Shown here in pieces: positions 58,287 through 59,612 of a DNA stretch of 59,612 nucleotides (its first letter is position 1; each line of letters opens with the position of its first letter). This DNA comes from Prevotellaceae bacterium UBA2738 (GTDB lineage Bacteria > Bacteroidota > Bacteroidia > Bacteroidales > Bacteroidaceae), in the NCBI GenBank assembly GCA_002353585.1, contig DEJW01000030.1:1-59612 (forward strand), read 5' to 3'. A model generated the notes under the pieces. That model ran no database searches and was not told where the DNA came from. It saw only the letters and a list, made by a program, of their open reading frames with translations. A program made the position numbers and the translations under genes.

Positions 58287-59612
58287 TTATTCGTTTGTTG
58301 GTTCTGCATTCTGCTCGTCAGCGTTCTGCTCGCCCTCAACAGGCTCAGCATCAGCGAGTTCTTCGTCCTCGTCTTCATGAGGCACTACGCACACAGAGGC
58401 GATAGTCTCGTTGCGCTTCTTGAGCTCGATGAGCTTGACACCCTGAGTGTTGCGTCCCTTCTCGTCGCCTGCATCAGCGATAGCGAAGCGGATGGCGATG
58501 CCACTCTTGTTGATAATCATGAGGTCTTCATCGCCCTTGACACACTTAACGGCAATGACCTTGCCAGTCTTCTCTGTGATATTGAGCGTGGTGACACCCT
58601 TAGAGCCACGACGGGTGAGACGATAGCCACCGTCCTCAACCTTCATGTAGGTTGTGCCGTCTTCGCGTGTTACCTCAGTGAGCACACCAATCTTAGAGCG
58701 CTTGCCGAAGCCCTTCTCAGAGATTACCATGAGCGACTGCTCTGGGTCGTAAGCCACTACCATCTCGATTACGGCATCGTCAGGACCGCTGAGCTCCATA
58801 CCGCGAACACCTGTTGCGGTACGACCCATAACGCGGATATCGTTCTCGTTGAAACGAACGGCACGACCATTGCGTGAAGCAAGGATAAGTTCGTTATGTC
58901 CGTTGGTAAGCATTACGTTTACTACCTCATCACCCTCAGCAATGTTGATAGCACGAACACCCTTGCCGCGTGGACGGGAATAGTCGAAGAGTGAGGTACG
59001 CTTTACGGTACCGTTCTTGGTAGCAAAGACTACATAGTGGCTCTTGAGGAAGTCCTCGTCAATGAACTTATGGCTCTGGATGCCGAGGAAGGCGTTTACG
59101 CTGTCGCCAGGCTCGAGCTGGAGCATATTCTGGATAGCACGGCCCTTAGAATCCTTGGCTCCCTCAGGTATCTCGAAGCAACGCTGCCAATATACCCTAC
59201 CCTGACGGGTGAAGAAGAGTATCATATCATGGGCATCGGCTGCATAAACGTATTCGGTGAAGTCCTGCTCACGGGTACGGGCACCACGAACGCCTACTCC
59301 ACCCCTGCCCTGGGCACGGAAGTCGGACTGCAGGGTGCGCTTGATATAGCCCAGATGAGACATAGTGATAACCACTGGGTCGTTGGCATAGAACTGCTCA
59401 GGATTGAACTCAGCGTTAGAGAGCTTAATCTCAGTGCGACGCTCGTCGCCATACTTCTCTTTCACATCCTGCAGCTCGTCCTTCATCACCTTCTTACAGA
59501 GCTCTGGCTCGTCGAGTATGCGCTGCAAGTATGCTATGAGTTCCTCGAGGTCGGCATACTCCTTACGCAGTTCATCGACACGCAGACCAGTGAGCTGACC
59601 AAGACGCATATC
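58287..59612 (-). CDS. gyrA: DNA gyrase subunit A, 3' part
   Basis: The gene runs past the window edge; 440 residues after the first visible Met are present. The reading starts in the MRLGQLTGL segment before the C-terminal coiled coil, which places the Tyr active site outside. QGRGGVGVRG near residue 100 is the GyrA box that wraps DNA in the beta-pinwheel. The remaining blades follow (for example GTVKRTSLFDYSRPRGKG). The last 30 residues are an acidic tail rich in Glu/Asp/Asn. parC is the alternative, but the GyrA box favours gyrA. Confidence 0.93.
   Translation of the reverse strand, partial: DMRLGQLTGLRVDELRKEYADLEELIAYLQRILDEPELCKKVMKDELQDVKEKYGDERRTEIKLSNAEFNPEQFYANDPVVITMSHLGYIKRTLQSDFRAQGRGGVGVRGARTREQDFTEYVYAADAHDMILFFTRQGRVYWQRCFEIPEGAKDSKGRAIQNMLQLEPGDSVNAFLGIQSHKFIDEDFLKSHYVVFATKNGTVKRTSLFDYSRPRGKGVRAINIAEGDEVVNVMLTNGHNELILASRNGRAVRFNENDIRVMGRTATGVRGMELSGPDDAVIEMVVAYDPEQSLMVISEKGFGKRSKIGVLTEVTREDGTTYMKVEDGGYRLTRRGSKGVTTLNITEKTGKVIAVKCVKGDEDLMIINKSGIAIRFAIADAGDEKGRNTQGVKLIELKKRNETIASVCVVPHEDEDEELADAEPVEGEQNADEQNAEPTNE

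Noticed and set aside
1..59612. tRNA, rRNA, riboswitch or insertion sequence
   Set aside because: No cloverleaf, rRNA segment, known riboswitch core or transposase motif was recognised in the intergenic regions by eye; a covariance-model search was not possible.

Overview
The window reads as chromosomal DNA of a Prevotella-like member of the Bacteroidales. The evidence is the Bacteroidetes promoter type (TTTG at -33, TAnnTTTG at -7, found repeatedly 16-24 bp apart), the near absence of Shine-Dalgarno-like leaders, a DUF5112/DUF5113 sensor kinase with a DUF5932-type response regulator, the rpmB-rpmG-DUF4295 ribosomal cluster, a TonB-dependent receptor of the SusC/CarboxypepD_reg type, KDO synthesis, and an ilv operon carrying an acyl-ACP thioesterase. 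Species cannot be fixed from the sequence alone.

Layout. 1-437 is non-coding and repeat-rich. 438-9516 is a uronate catabolism region: kdgK-eda-sensor kinase on the minus strand, diverging from a LacI-type regulator, altronate dehydratase and an NhaC-type antiporter. 9654-10694 is pheS. 10952-15842 holds envelope genes (DPPR-synthase-like prenyltransferase, two acyltransferases, a phosphoethanolamine-transferase-like sulfatase), followed by ispF. 16393-20609 holds a large SLBB polysaccharide export protein diverging from a LolD-like ATPase and a CvfB-like protein. 20762-22260 holds bL28, bL33, the DUF4295 protein and the response regulator. 22441-28472 is the ilvD-ilvB-ilvN-thioesterase-ilvC operon. 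28710-30772 holds sppA and a GlsB-like membrane protein. 31054-33526 is an A+T-rich accessory cassette: a small protein, a RecB/Cas4-like PD-(D/E)XK nuclease and an RNase J-like beta-CASP nuclease. A complex repeat follows, then slyD-aroC and a secreted protein. 37380-41745 is nrdD-nrdG-kdsA-kdsD. 42112-43575 is degP. 43702-47602 is a four-gene operon that looks like a lipid or glycan head-group pathway. 47724-52706 holds a secreted protein, a FAD oxidoreductase and a TonB receptor. 53426-54691 is a type II NADH dehydrogenase. 54703-59612 holds MltF-like and TPR proteins downstream of the 3' part of gyrA.

The most unusual content is repeated DNA. A composite repeat occurs twice in inverted orientation (33598-34140 and 52790-53243). 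Four intergenic sites carry arrays of small palindromes with a 21-bp period, and arm changes tend to be compensated. A ~90-bp element carrying two promoter-like boxes precedes both pheS and sppA. Several short repeat families occur both between genes and in frame inside genes. The best candidate for an undescribed protein system is the nuclease cassette at 31054-33526, which has every catalytic motif of two different nuclease families in overlapping genes. A second candidate is the nucleotidyltransferase / CDP-alcohol transferase / aminotransferase / LPG-flippase-like operon.
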